Below are positions 18,624 through 26,683 of a stretch of DNA of 38,740 bases, piece after piece. The stretch lies in NCBI GenBank assembly GCA_026397725.1, contig JAPLUI010000204.1:1-38740 (forward strand), in the 5' to 3' direction. Within the stretch, counting starts at the first letter, position 1; each line of letters opens with the position of its first letter. The position numbers and the translations under genes are program-made. The stretch is from Verrucomicrobiota bacterium. Its GTDB lineage: Bacteria > Verrucomicrobiota > Verrucomicrobiia > Verrucomicrobiales > Akkermansiaceae. The notes under the pieces are model-generated. The model was not told where the DNA came from. It saw nothing but the letters and a program-made list of their open reading frames with translations, and did not search any database.

Positions 18624-19886
18624 TCAGGGCGACTCCGCCGGATCACTTGGATCCACTGGCTCCGCCCGCGGCACCGTCGGTGCCCTCGGGGGTGGCTGCA
18701 GCGGTCGGGCCCGGGGCGGCGGCGCTTCGGTCGAGTTCTCTTCAACTGGCAAGGCCCGTTGCGGTTTCACCACGGCCGCCCGGGGGGGCGGGGGCTCTGC
18801 AGGTGCTGGCGGAACCGGCGCGGCCCGGGGCGCGGGTCGTTCCGGCTCGGGAGGTGGCGCGGTTTTCCGCATGCGGATTTCGACCCGGCGGTTGGGTGCC
18901 TGCTCCTTCATATTGCCGCCGGCCACCAAGGGCTCGAACTTTCCTTTCCCCCGGGTGATGATCTTGTCCCCATCCATCCGCATCGACTTGACCAGATAGG
19001 TGCGGACCGCGGCGGCCCGGCGGCGCGACAGATCGAGGTTGAATTCATCCCCCCCGACCAGATCCGTGTGCCCCTCGATCCAACAATAGAGGTTCGGATT
19101 GCGGTCGATGAGCAAGCCGAGTTTCATCAGGCCCAGCTTGGCACTTTCGCGCAGCTCCGCACTGTTGAAGTCAAAGAGCAAGTCGCTGGGCAACAGGGTC
19201 CTCTTGCTCACCAGCACGTTGGCGGGCAGGTCGATCAAGTCGTCCAGGGAGGCCACCCCATCCAGGGCACCCTCCTTCACCTTGCCTCTGGCACCCTTTT
19301 TCAGCAGATCATCGGCGAACTTGCTCAAGTCCACATCATCCGCCGGCACCGCTCCGGGATCCACCGTGACCTGGCCGGTGGCTGCGGGCGGCAGGCTTTC
19401 CTCCATCCGCCCCAGATCTGGCAGGTCCGCGTCGATTTCCAGCCGCGCGGCAAGCTTGGCAGCCACCGCTGCGGGTTCCCCCTTCATGGCCGGATTTGAC
19501 ATTTTCAACGCATACTCCGGCACCAGCACATCCGGCCTGATGTCAATGTCCTGGTCCTTCGGCAATTTGGCCAGCAAATCCACTTCCTCTAGCAAGGCTG
19601 ACGCATCACTTGGCGGCATCACCACCACCTCCTCCGGCAGCGCCGTGGTCTCTTTCTCCATCGGGCGCACCTCCACCTGCTGCACGTTGATCGGTGCGGT
19701 CGAGACCTCCCGTGCCTCATAAATACTCAGCCCGATTTTGAAATGATCCAGCACCAGGAAAGCCACCGCATGCAACAGCAGCGACAGCAACATCGCCGCA
19801 GTCGCCCACCAGCCAAGATGCTCCGGGCCGGGCAACCGGTAGGTCCCCCCGTCTCGCGCATCGTCCCATGAATAGCCCTCGGCCAC
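18624..19886 (-). CDS. inner-membrane-anchored OmpA-like peptidoglycan-binding protein
   Basis: 420 aa from GTG 19886, the first start that leaves a TonB-like N-terminus: a short cytoplasmic part, one membrane helix (about 26-48, WWATAAMLLSLLLHAVAFLVL), then a long periplasmic arm. An OmpA C-terminal domain follows at about 230-345: LLFDFNSAEL, IEGHTDLVGGDEFNLDLSRRRAAAVRTYL and NRRVEIRMRK. These include the Asp and Arg that contact diaminopimelate. After the domain comes a further tail of about 75 residues rich in Pro/Ala/Arg, which is unusual because the OmpA domain normally ends the protein. The frame stays open upstream to 20450 only because of high GC. It may link the inner membrane to the wall, like MotB or Pal-type anchors. 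Confidence 0.8.
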   Translation of the reverse strand: MAEGYSWDDARDGGTYRLPGPEHLGWWATAAMLLSLLLHAVAFLVLDHFKIGLSIYEAREVSTAPINVQQVEVRPMEKETTALPEEVVVMPPSDASALLEEVDLLAKLPKDQDIDIRPDVLVPEYALKMSNPAMKGEPAAVAAKLAARLEIDADLPDLGRMEESLPPAATGQVTVDPGAVPADDVDLSKFADDLLKKGARGKVKEGALDGVASLDDLIDLPANVLVSKRTLLPSDLLFDFNSAELRESAKLGLMKLGLLIDRNPNLYCWIEGHTDLVGGDEFNLDLSRRRAAAVRTYLVKSMRMDGDKIITRGKGKFEPLVAGGNMKEQAPNRRVEIRMRKTAPPPEPERPAPRAAPVPPAPAEPPPPRAAVVKPQRALPVEENSTEAPPPRARPLQPPPRAPTVPRAEPVDPSDPAESP

Positions 19887-19985
19887 GGCGCAACTATACG
19901 CAGGAAAATCGGGCTGGCAATCACCCGGAATGCGATTATTCTCCTGGCAGCGGCGGCTTTGTCCGTCACCCCACCCCATCCGCCT

Positions 19986-20240
19986 ATGCCTGCCAAGAAA
20001 ATCGCCAGCCCAGCCAAACCTGCCACCGCGCCGGTGAAGAAGGTTGCGGCCAGGAAAACCACCGCCACCAAGGCTGCCGCCACCAAGCCGACTGCCGCCA
20101 GAAACTCTCCAGCCCGCGCAACACGCGAGGAAATCGCCCAGGCCGCTTATCTCAACTTCTGCGGCCGCCAGGCAATCGGTCTGCCAGGCGATCCACACAG
20201 CGACTGGATCGAGGCCGAACGCCGGCTCAGCGGCGACTGA
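19986..20240 (+). CDS. DUF2934 protein with Lys/Ala-rich histone H1-like N-terminus
   Basis: 84 aa from ATG 19986 (a TTG at 19959 would add nine residues). The first 45 residues are Lys/Ala/Pro/Thr repeats (PAKKIASPAKPATAPVKK, then AARKTTATKAAATKP), resembling histone H1-like or KU-tail sequences. The C-terminal 40 residues match DUF2934: REEIAQAAYLNFCGRQ, then GLPGDPHSDWIEAERRL. The domain is common in Verrucomicrobiota, Acidobacteria and Proteobacteria and has no firm function. The basic tail suggests nucleic-acid binding, which is inference. It is divergent from the OmpA-like gene, with about 100 bp between them, and 63 bp upstream of homoserine dehydrogenase on the same strand. Confidence 0.85.
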   Translation: MPAKKIASPAKPATAPVKKVAARKTTATKAAATKPTAARNSPARATREEIAQAAYLNFCGRQAIGLPGDPHSDWIEAERRLSGD

Positions 20241-20303
20241 GCGGGTGCCGCGCCCGGCGAATTTCGAGATTGTCGATATTCCGGCTTGGAGGATCGGCGC
20301 GGG

Positions 20304-21647
20304 ATGTTCACCTTCCCCCTTGTGAACACCTGCTCCTCGCTTGGCATCGGCTTGGCCGGATTCGGAACCGTCGGTTCCGGGGTCTGGAACACCCTCGAAC
20401 GCAATGGCGATCTCATCACCGATCGCACCGGTGGCGAGATCTCCCTGCATGTTGCCAGAATCCTCGTCCGCGATCCGGCCAAGACCCGCGCCATCACCAG
20501 CGAGGTTCCTGCCGGCATTTTCACCACCGAGTGGCGTGCGCTCGTCGCCGATCCCGCCGTGGCCATTGTCGTCGAACTGATCGGCGGCACCACCGATGCC
20601 TTTGACCTCGTCGCCGCCGCCCTGCGGGCGAAAAAGCCCGTGGTCACCGGTAACAAAACCCTGCTTGCCGAGCGGGGGGGGGAACTCTTTGCCCTATCCA
20701 AGGAGCACCGCACGCCCATCCATTTCGAGGCGGCGGTCGCCGGTGGCATCCCCATCATCCGCACCGTCCAGGACTCGTTCATCGGCAATCGCATCCACTC
20801 GTTTTCCGGCATCATCAACGGCACTTCCAACTTCATCCTCGGCCGCATGACCGAGGCCGGCCTGACCTTTGAAGCCGCCCTCGCGGAGGCCCAGTCGCTC
20901 GGTTATGCCGAGGCCGATCCCACCCTTGACGTCAATGGCTGGGATGCGGCCCACAAGGCGATTCTCCTTGCCACCCTGGCCTATGGCTTTCCGATTGATC
21001 CGGCCGCCATCCACGTTTCCGGCATCCAACAAGTCCGTCAGGCGGACATTGCCTTTGCCAACAACCTGGGTTACGTGATCAAACTGCTCGCCGTCATTCG
21101 CGAGCATCCCGACCGCGCCGTCGAGATCCGCATTCAACCGTCCTTCATCGCGAAGTCCCACATTCTCGCCTCGGTTCACGGTGTGTTCAATGCCGTTGCC
21201 GTCCACGGCGATGCGATTGGCGAAGCGTTGTTTTTCGGGCGCGGGGCCGGCCAGGACCCCACCGCCTCGTCCGTCGTCGCGGATCTGGTCGAGGCGGCCC
21301 GCTCGCTCCGCCAGGTGGACGGCCACCGCGGCTTCCTGCCCTATTGCGAGTCCGGCAAGTTCCTGCCCGTTGGCGACACCTCCACCGCCTACTACGTCCG
21401 CTTCGATGTCACCGACCGCCCCGGGGTCATTGCGGAAATCGCCCGGGTCCTGGCGGACCACCGCATCGGCATTTCCGGCACCCATTCGCCCGTCAATCCG
21501 TCCAATCCGGATGCCGAATTCGTGGATATGATTTTCCTCCTCCACACCTGTCCTTTCGGCAAACTTCAATGCGCCCTCGCCCAAATTGAAACCCTCGATT
21601 GCGTCAACAGCACCCCCGTCGTCTTCCGCATCGAAGCCCTGGCCTGA
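20304..21647 (+). CDS. hom: homoserine dehydrogenase with ACT domain
   Basis: 447 aa from ATG 20304, preceded by GGAGG at 20288-20292; a TTG at 20286 is less likely. Reduces aspartate semialdehyde to homoserine (threonine/methionine/isoleucine branch). The Rossmann domain opens with GIGLAGFGTVGSGV. The NAD-binding/catalytic region includes KPVVTGNKTLLAERG, FEAAVAGGIPIIRT and the family signature GIINGTSNFILGRM, then AEADPTLDVNGWDAAHKAILLA (dinucleotide and substrate residues Glu, Asp, Lys). The C-terminal ACT domain (about 365-447, VRFDVTDRPGVIAEIARVL) implies feedback control by threonine. A run of eight G's lies in the coding sequence near 20673. Confidence 0.97.
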   Translation: MFTFPLVNTCSSLGIGLAGFGTVGSGVWNTLERNGDLITDRTGGEISLHVARILVRDPAKTRAITSEVPAGIFTTEWRALVADPAVAIVVELIGGTTDAFDLVAAALRAKKPVVTGNKTLLAERGGELFALSKEHRTPIHFEAAVAGGIPIIRTVQDSFIGNRIHSFSGIINGTSNFILGRMTEAGLTFEAALAEAQSLGYAEADPTLDVNGWDAAHKAILLATLAYGFPIDPAAIHVSGIQQVRQADIAFANNLGYVIKLLAVIREHPDRAVEIRIQPSFIAKSHILASVHGVFNAVAVHGDAIGEALFFGRGAGQDPTASSVVADLVEAARSLRQVDGHRGFLPYCESGKFLPVGDTSTAYYVRFDVTDRPGVIAEIARVLADHRIGISGTHSPVNPSNPDAEFVDMIFLLHTCPFGKLQCALAQIETLDCVNSTPVVFRIEALA

Positions 21648-21655
21648 CCAGTAGC

Positions 21656-21785
21656 GCGGAAATTCCTGTCCGCAAGGTAAGGGGGGCGGACCTTGCGGTC
21701 CGCCAGACCCATGGAGCGAGCAAGAGGAGCCGCTTGGCGGCCGAACTTGCGCCTTGCATGGGCAAGGCGGACCAGAATGTCCGCC
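21656..21785. repeat. cluster of three REP-like hairpins
   Basis: In the 211-bp gap after hom: 21656-21673 (GCGGA...TCCGC type, imperfect); 21685-21704 (GGCGGACC, TTGC, GGTCCGCC, perfect 8-bp stem); 21766-21785 (GGCGGAC, CAGAAT, GTCCGCC, perfect 7-bp stem). The last is the reverse-complement relative of the hairpin at 65-84. The outer units are opposed around an AT-poorer spacer, a BIME-like arrangement. It could also serve as a hom terminator, although no T-run follows. Confidence 0.7.
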
Positions 21786-21858
21786 CTCCGTGAGGCAATG
21801 CCGCCGGGGAAGGCATTTTCAGTTTGCGTTTCCCCGGAGCGACGCTAGGCTCATCGCG

Positions 21859-22317
21859 ATGAAAATGAAATTCCTACTGGGTGTGCCGGTGGCCATGTTG
21901 TTTGCCTCGTGCGCGCAAGACACCATGACCGGTGATGTTTATCAGCAGCGTGATACCCGTCAGGCACAAGCCGTCAACGCGGGTCGCATCACTTCGATCC
22001 GACCGGTCAAGATCGAAGGCAATCACACCGCTGGCACCGTGATCGGCGGGGTGGCCGGTGGACTCCTCGGCAGCAACATCGGCCACGGCAGATCCGCCAA
22101 CACCGCAGGTGCCGTCGGCGGCGCCCTGGTGGGTGGCGCAGTCGGTTCCCACGCCCAACAAGCCATGGGCTCCCGCAATGGCCTCGACATCACGGTGCGC
22201 CTCGACAAGGGCGACTCCGTCTCGGTGGTCCAACAAGTCAACCCCCGCGAGGACTTCCGTGTGGGTGACCGCGTGCGCGTCCTCTCCAGCAACGACAGCA
22301 CCCGTGTGAGCCACTGA
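21859..22317 (+). CDS. glycine-zipper lipoprotein
   Basis: 152 aa from ATG 21859. Lipoprotein signal peptide MKMKFLLGVPVAMLFASC, with the lipobox Cys at residue 18. A glycine-zipper 2TM domain follows (about 56-95): TAGTVIGGVAGGLLGSNIG, then ANTAGAVGGALVGGAVGS. The C-terminal part (ITVRLDKGDSVSVVQQ, then FRVGDRVRVL) is an SlyB/PCP-like small beta domain. This family sits in the outer membrane and is often tied to envelope stress; the exact role is unknown. It is single-gene with a hairpin terminator 33 bp downstream. Confidence 0.88.
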   Translation: MKMKFLLGVPVAMLFASCAQDTMTGDVYQQRDTRQAQAVNAGRITSIRPVKIEGNHTAGTVIGGVAGGLLGSNIGHGRSANTAGAVGGALVGGAVGSHAQQAMGSRNGLDITVRLDKGDSVSVVQQVNPREDFRVGDRVRVLSSNDSTRVSH

Positions 22318-22349
22318 AGCGGCTGCCGCCGGACTCACATACTAGAAAG

Positions 22350-22375
22350 AGCCTTCACCCGCCGGGGTGAAGGCT
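22350..22375. terminator. intrinsic-type terminator hairpin
   Basis: AGCCTTCACCC, GCCG loop, GGGTGAAGGCT: a perfect 11-bp stem between the convergent lipoprotein and beta-CASP genes. It is followed by TCTCG on the + strand and by TCTTTCTAGT on the minus strand, so it may act in both directions, more strongly on the minus strand. Confidence 0.85.
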
Positions 22376-22420
22376 TCTCGTCGCGCCGTTTCCCGTCGGC
22401 ACGCGTCCGCGTTGACAACC

Positions 22421-23821
22421 TCAGAACACCACTTCAGTGCCGAGCACGCCCAGCGTCACCGCGCCGGCATGCCGTGCGGCGAGTGCCTCGCGGAGGATTA
22501 CCGCGCGGGCGGTCTCGCCGTGGACCAGCCAGACCTGTTGTTTCGGGCCGGTGGTGCGGTCGAAGTAATCCAACAACTCGGAATGATCGGCGTGACCGGA
22601 GAAGGAATCCACGGCTTCGATCTTCGCCCGCACCTGGAAGCGGCCGCCGAGGATGGGCACTTCCTTTTCGCCATCGATGATGCGGCGGCCCAACGTGTTA
22701 TCCGCGCAATACCCGACAAAGAGGATCGTGGTGCGGGGGTTGCCGATGTTGTTCTTGAGATGATGGAGGATGCGCCCGGCCTCACACATGCCGGAGGCTG
22801 AGATGATGATCACCACGCCCCCGAGGTCATTGAGCGCCATGGACCCGCGCACGGAGCGCACCAAGGTCAGGCTTTCAAAGCCGAAGGGGTTTTGTTTCTC
22901 AAACAAAGCTTCGTAAACCTCGGCGTTGAACGCCTCGGGATGCAGCCGGTAAATCTCCGTGGCGCTCACCGCCAGCGGGCTGTCAACATAAACCGGGATG
23001 TCGGGAATCTTCCCGTCCTTGAACAGTTCGTTCAAGACATACAACAACTGCTGGGTGCGCTCCACGGCAAAGGCCGGAATGAGAATCTTGCCGCCGCGTT
23101 TCACCGCCTGCCGGATGACTTCCGCAAAGTACTCGCCCACCCCCGGCGCAGCCTCGTGCTCGCGTCCGCCGTAGGTGCTTTCCATCAGCAGGAAATCCAC
23201 GTCCCTGACCGGCACCGGATCGCGCAACACCTCGTTGTGGCCGCGCCCCACATCGCCGGAAAACAAGAAGCGCTTGGTCTTGCCATCAGCGTGATCGTTC
23301 ACCTCCAACAACACCTGCGCGCTGCCCAGAATGTGGCCCGCATCAATGAAGGTGAGCGCCACCCCGTCCGCCACGAAGATCGGCCGGTCATAGCCGACGG
23401 TGACAAACTGGCGGAGACACCGCTCGGCATCCCTCTCGCTGTAGATCGGCTCGACCGGTTCCAGGCCGTCGCGCTTGCGGTGCTTGTTGAGCCATTCGAT
23501 GTCGCCGGTCTGGATGCGGGCGGAATCCGCGAGCATGATCTGGCAAAGATCGCGGGTGGCATCCGTCGCATAGATGTTGCCGCGGAAGCCCTTCTTGGTC
23601 AGGTTGGGCAGATTGCCGCTGTGATCAATGTGGGCGTGGGACAGGATCACCAGGTCCACCGCCGCCGGCTCGTAGTATGGAAAACAACAATTGATCCCGT
23701 AGGCCTCCTTGCGACTGCCCTGATAGAGACCGCAATCCAACAGGATGCGCTGGCCATTGACCTCAAGCAAATGTTGGGACCCGGTGGTGGTGCCGGCGGC
23801 ACCGCAGAATTTCAGTTTCAC
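22421..23821 (-). CDS. beta-CASP metallo-beta-lactamase-fold RNase/exonuclease
   Basis: 466 aa. The CPSF73/RNase J-like family cleaves RNA (or less often DNA) with two zincs. The core motif H-A-H-I-D-H-S-G lies at 62-69. Further metal ligands are suggested by FIDAGHILGSAQ and FSGDVGRG. The beta-CASP insertion (about 190-385) shows LLMESTYGGREH, ILIPAFAVERTQQLLY and IIISASGMCEAGRILHHL. The C-terminal Zn-dependent RNA-metabolism domain includes VDSFSGHADHSELLDYF, with HADH as a motif B/C histidine. It is third in a minus-strand operon, 18 bp after hemQ. Confidence 0.92.
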   Translation of the reverse strand: MKLKFCGAAGTTTGSQHLLEVNGQRILLDCGLYQGSRKEAYGINCCFPYYEPAAVDLVILSHAHIDHSGNLPNLTKKGFRGNIYATDATRDLCQIMLADSARIQTGDIEWLNKHRKRDGLEPVEPIYSERDAERCLRQFVTVGYDRPIFVADGVALTFIDAGHILGSAQVLLEVNDHADGKTKRFLFSGDVGRGHNEVLRDPVPVRDVDFLLMESTYGGREHEAAPGVGEYFAEVIRQAVKRGGKILIPAFAVERTQQLLYVLNELFKDGKIPDIPVYVDSPLAVSATEIYRLHPEAFNAEVYEALFEKQNPFGFESLTLVRSVRGSMALNDLGGVVIIISASGMCEAGRILHHLKNNIGNPRTTILFVGYCADNTLGRRIIDGEKEVPILGGRFQVRAKIEAVDSFSGHADHSELLDYFDRTTGPKQQVWLVHGETARAVILREALAARHAGAVTLGVLGTEVVF

Positions 23822-23839
23822 AAGTTGATAAGTTAGAGA

Positions 23840-24667
23840 TTAGAGACAGAGCCGCCGGAAGAGGATGTCGAGGGGAAGTTGCATGCCGATGTAGAAATCA
23901 CCGAAGTCGGCGTAGCGGGCGGAAACTTCATCGAAGCGCATTTCATAGACGATGGCTTTGACGTCGCTGGGGTCTTTGGCCAGGAGGGTGACGCCCCACT
24001 CGTATTCATCGAGGCCGGTGGCGCCGGTGATGAGCTGGAGGATGCGGCCGGCATAGGTGCGGCCGATGCGGGCATGGCCGGCCATCAGGTGGCGGCGGGT
24101 CGCGAAGTCGAGCGCATACCAGTTGTCATTGCCACTGCGGCGTTTTGACATGGGATAGAAACAGATGACTGGCCAGTCCGGCAGCACCGGATAGAGGCGG
24201 AACTTGCGGTAATGCGCCATGCGGACCTCGAATTCCTTGAGGGCGGCCTCGACTTCCGGGGTGCCCGCGCTGAGGCCGTTCTCGCCGATGAGGGTTTCGG
24301 CAAGGTATTGCTCGCGGGTGGGGGTGTATTCGGAACTCTCGGTGAGGGAGAGGAAGGAATACACCGGGCTGAGGATTTCCGCCCCGAGAGAGAGGGTGAG
24401 TTGTTTTTCATAGGCGTTGGCGACATGCAGATCCGGGGTGAGGAGGATGCAGCCAAGATCCGCCTTGGGGGTGGCGACGGAGAAGATCAGGAGGTGGGTG
24501 TCCGGGGTGGCACGGATTTCCTGCACCAGTTCGGTAAGGTGGGTCTTGGCCTGCCGTTTCTCCTCATCGCTGAACAACGACCATTGGGTGTGATCGATTT
24601 GATAGAAGAGGTGGATGACGTGCCAGCCTTCGCGCGGCGCAAGCGGGGTGATGGTGGGTTCAGACAT
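23840..24667 (-). CDS. hemQ: HemQ-type coproheme decarboxylase (chlorite dismutase family)
   Basis: 275 aa. HemQ removes two propionate carboxyls from coproheme with H2O2 to make protoheme b. Visible are the radical-bearing Tyr in FYPMSKRR (about 170-178), the proximal His in RRHLMAGHARIGRTYAG (about 190-207), and the family block QLITGATGLDEYEWGVTLLAKDP, then YEMRFDEVSARYADFGDFYIGMQLP. The YPMSKRR motif separates HemQ from true chlorite dismutases. HemQ defines the coproporphyrin-dependent heme route that is standard in Gram-positives and also seen in several diderm phyla. No other heme gene is nearby. Neighbours: membrane protein 24 bp upstream, beta-CASP nuclease 18 bp downstream. Confidence 0.93.
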   Translation of the reverse strand: MSEPTITPLAPREGWHVIHLFYQIDHTQWSLFSDEEKRQAKTHLTELVQEIRATPDTHLLIFSVATPKADLGCILLTPDLHVANAYEKQLTLSLGAEILSPVYSFLSLTESSEYTPTREQYLAETLIGENGLSAGTPEVEAALKEFEVRMAHYRKFRLYPVLPDWPVICFYPMSKRRSGNDNWYALDFATRRHLMAGHARIGRTYAGRILQLITGATGLDEYEWGVTLLAKDPSDVKAIVYEMRFDEVSARYADFGDFYIGMQLPLDILFRRLCL

Positions 24668-24691
24668 GGAGTGGATGATGGGTGGGGAGAG

Positions 24692-25882
24692 TCATTGTTT
24701 CCGGGTGGAAACCGGGACTTCCAAGAGTTTCTTGAAGTTGAGCCCTTGCGAGGTTGCCGCTGGGGCTTCAAAGATGCGGACGGTCCAGGCTTTGGTCTGG
24801 CCAGTGCTGTAGGCAGCGTGCATGCTGATGTCGTCAAAGCCGTCGGTGGCGGGAAGCTCCAAGGTGGTTTCCCCGGTGACCTGACAAGTGATCGGATCGC
24901 CGACAGCGCGGCCGTTGTCGTTGTAAACCTGGACGCGAATCGCGCCCGGTCCGCCACGCAAACTGAGTTCGGTGACAGGAATGAGCACGACGCCGCGGCG
25001 GACGGCTTCTTTCTTGATAGGTTCGCGCCAGTAAGTTGTCACCTTGGTGACGGTGACGTGGTTGCCTTGGACTGGGAAAACGATTTTCCGGGCCTGCCCG
25101 GATTGGCTGAGCAGACGGCTGATGGAATTATGATAGACCCAGCAGCCCCCCCCTAGCAGAATCAAGGCGAACAAGATCAGGCCGATGGAATCCAGCTTGG
25201 AGAGATGGAGTTTTGGCCGCAGCGAGATTGGCTTGGCATCGGGTTTGATGGCGGGGGAGAACTCGTCTTGATCGGGATCGTCGGTCAGTGCCGGTGCCAG
25301 CGGGGGTGCCGGCCTCACCGCTGGCGTCAACGGTTGCTGCGGGACCAGGGCGACCTCCCTTGCGGGTGGTGAAACGGGCAGGACTTGGGGGGCGGGGGCC
25401 AGGACGCCATCAAGAGTTTCATCGGCAAGGTCCCAATGCTCGAGGTTGTCGAAGGTGTCTTCCATCTGGTTCGCGCTTTCCGGCGGTGCGTAGCGGAGGA
25501 CTTCGACAGGCGCGTCCGGGGCCTCCGGATCCTCCCGGGCCGGGGATTTCTGTGGCCCTCTGGAGGGTTGGTGGCGATGCACATTCGCGCCTCGGTCGAT
25601 TTTCTGGCGCGGCATGACCGGGACATCGAAGATTGGAAGGTGATGGCTGTCTTTGGGGGCAATTGGCTGCAGGGGGGGGGTTCCGGCACCGGGCGGCGGG
25701 GTGTCGGGGGATTTTGCCACGGCGCGTGCAGGGTGAGACTTGGCGGCCTCCGCCTGCGTGGCAGGGAGCACATCGAGATCCCAAAAATCCTGCTCCGAGG
25801 TATTCTTGACGAAGATATCCAAGCTCGGGCGGTGCCGTGGGGGGACAGACGGTCCTTCGGGGAGTGGGGGCGACGGGTTCAT
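24692..25882 (-). CDS. single-pass membrane protein, function unknown
   Basis: 396 aa from ATG 25882 (the frame is open further upstream without protein character). Residues 1 to about 220 are a proline-rich, acidic, low-complexity cytoplasmic arm. One membrane helix follows at about 232-253 (LDSIGLILFALILLGGGCWVYH). The extracytoplasmic part of about 140 residues has beta-rich character (GNHVTVTKVTTYWREPIKK, then ITCQVTGETTLELP) and ends in PVSTRKQ. No family is recognised. It is first in the operon with hemQ and the beta-CASP gene. The long disordered arm and small external domain suggest a scaffold or sensor, but nothing shows this. Confidence 0.7.
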   Translation of the reverse strand: MNPSPPLPEGPSVPPRHRPSLDIFVKNTSEQDFWDLDVLPATQAEAAKSHPARAVAKSPDTPPPGAGTPPLQPIAPKDSHHLPIFDVPVMPRQKIDRGANVHRHQPSRGPQKSPAREDPEAPDAPVEVLRYAPPESANQMEDTFDNLEHWDLADETLDGVLAPAPQVLPVSPPAREVALVPQQPLTPAVRPAPPLAPALTDDPDQDEFSPAIKPDAKPISLRPKLHLSKLDSIGLILFALILLGGGCWVYHNSISRLLSQSGQARKIVFPVQGNHVTVTKVTTYWREPIKKEAVRRGVVLIPVTELSLRGGPGAIRVQVYNDNGRAVGDPITCQVTGETTLELPATDGFDDISMHAAYSTGQTKAWTVRIFEAPAATSQGLNFKKLLEVPVSTRKQ

Positions 25883-26032
25883 GACGTTGGCTTCAGCTTG
25901 TTTAGCGGCGCAGCGGCGGTTTGACCAGTCCGAAAGATGGATTCGACCGGCAGGCGCGGAAAATTTCTGTGAAAATCCTTGCAAGTTTCCCCAAAGGTCT
26001 GCAAGCAGGGGGCGCAACTCCCTTCAACCAAC

Positions 26033-26269
26033 ATGGCAGACAAAGAAGATAAGAATAGTTCCAACATCGCTGGAGAGTTTTATGTGGACAGTCAATGCAT
26101 TGATTGCGACCTGTGCCGCGAGACCGCTCCTGACAATTTCAGCCGCGCCGAGGACGAGGGATATTCCTTCGTGTTCAAACAACCGTCGAGCGACGAAGAG
26201 ATCGCCCAGTGCCGCGAGGCGATGGAAGGTTGTCCGGTCGAGGCGATTGGTGACGACGGCGAAGCTTGA
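26033..26269 (+). CDS. small 4Fe-4S ferredoxin
   Basis: 78 aa from ATG 26033. Single-cluster bacterial ferredoxin: C-I-D-C-D-L-C (22-28) gives C-x2-C-x2-C, and the partner Cys is in GCPVEAI (about 67-73), with another Cys just upstream in QCREAMEGCP. The N- and C-termini are acidic (DKEDKNSS, DDGEA). It is a low-potential electron carrier of unknown partner. It starts a tightly packed plus-strand cluster (DciA-like, HAD, folB, lptD). The promoter is expected in the 150-bp divergent gap before it. Confidence 0.93.
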   Translation: MADKEDKNSSNIAGEFYVDSQCIDCDLCRETAPDNFSRAEDEGYSFVFKQPSSDEEIAQCREAMEGCPVEAIGDDGEA

Positions 26270-26283
26270 GCGCTACCCGCGCG

Positions 26284-26664
26284 ATGAGCAAGCATGCCGA
26301 CCTGCGCAGATTCCGTGAGGAAATTCTGCACGAGTGGCGTGGCTGTGCCGAGGCTGATGATCTCAACGCCGGGCTTCATCAAGCCGGTGAGTTCGTGGCT
26401 GCGATCATGCGTGGTTTGCGTGCGGCTGGTGCGGTTGATGGTCTGGATGAGGAGGAACTGCGGGTTGCCTGGAAGGAACTCGCCGGGGAATTCATCGCCC
26501 GCCATGCCGAACCGGTTTCCGTGCGGGGTGGGCATCTGGTGTTGCGCGTCACCCAACCGGCAATGCGGTTTCAGCTCGAGCAGATGAAGCCAATGCTGCT
26601 CGAGCGCATCCGCAAGCAGCTTGGCGAGGAGCGCATCCGCTCGGTCAAATTCACTCTCGGCTAA
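26284..26664 (+). CDS. DUF721/DciA-like replicative helicase loader candidate
   Basis: 126 aa from ATG 26284; a TTG at 26266 overlapping the ferredoxin stop would add six residues. Residues 50-125 match DUF721 (DciA): WKELAGEFIARHAEPVSVRGG, LVLRVTQPAMRFQLEQMKP and LLERIRKQLGEERIRSVKFTLG, the KH-like domain that helps load DnaB helicase in bacteria lacking DnaC/DnaI. The N-terminal half is helical and charged. The family is usually next to recF, gyrB or ferredoxin-like genes in other phyla. Here it sits between a ferredoxin and a HAD enzyme, 14 and 19 bp apart. The DciA role is inference from the domain. Confidence 0.8.
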   Translation: MSKHADLRRFREEILHEWRGCAEADDLNAGLHQAGEFVAAIMRGLRAAGAVDGLDEEELRVAWKELAGEFIARHAEPVSVRGGHLVLRVTQPAMRFQLEQMKPMLLERIRKQLGEERIRSVKFTLG

Positions 26665-26683
26665 GCCCCATCTCCCCCCTGCA

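Noticed and set aside
17748..19499. A 583-codon + strand frame overlapping the PQQ and OmpA-like genes
   Set aside because: It is an out-of-frame shadow spanning two convergent genes; residue composition is Arg/Pro/Ser noise.
19887..20450. Extension of the OmpA-like frame upstream to 20450
   Set aside because: It overlaps the DUF2934 gene and the hom start on the opposite strand. The membrane anchor and TonB-like N-terminus begin after 19886.
25145..25680. G/C runs of 8-9 bases inside the unknown membrane protein gene (also in hom, the homocysteine methyltransferase gene and near 7350), as possible phase-variation tracts
   Set aside because: The number of such runs is about what a GC-rich 38.7-kb sequence yields by chance, and they also occur in housekeeping genes that would not tolerate switching.
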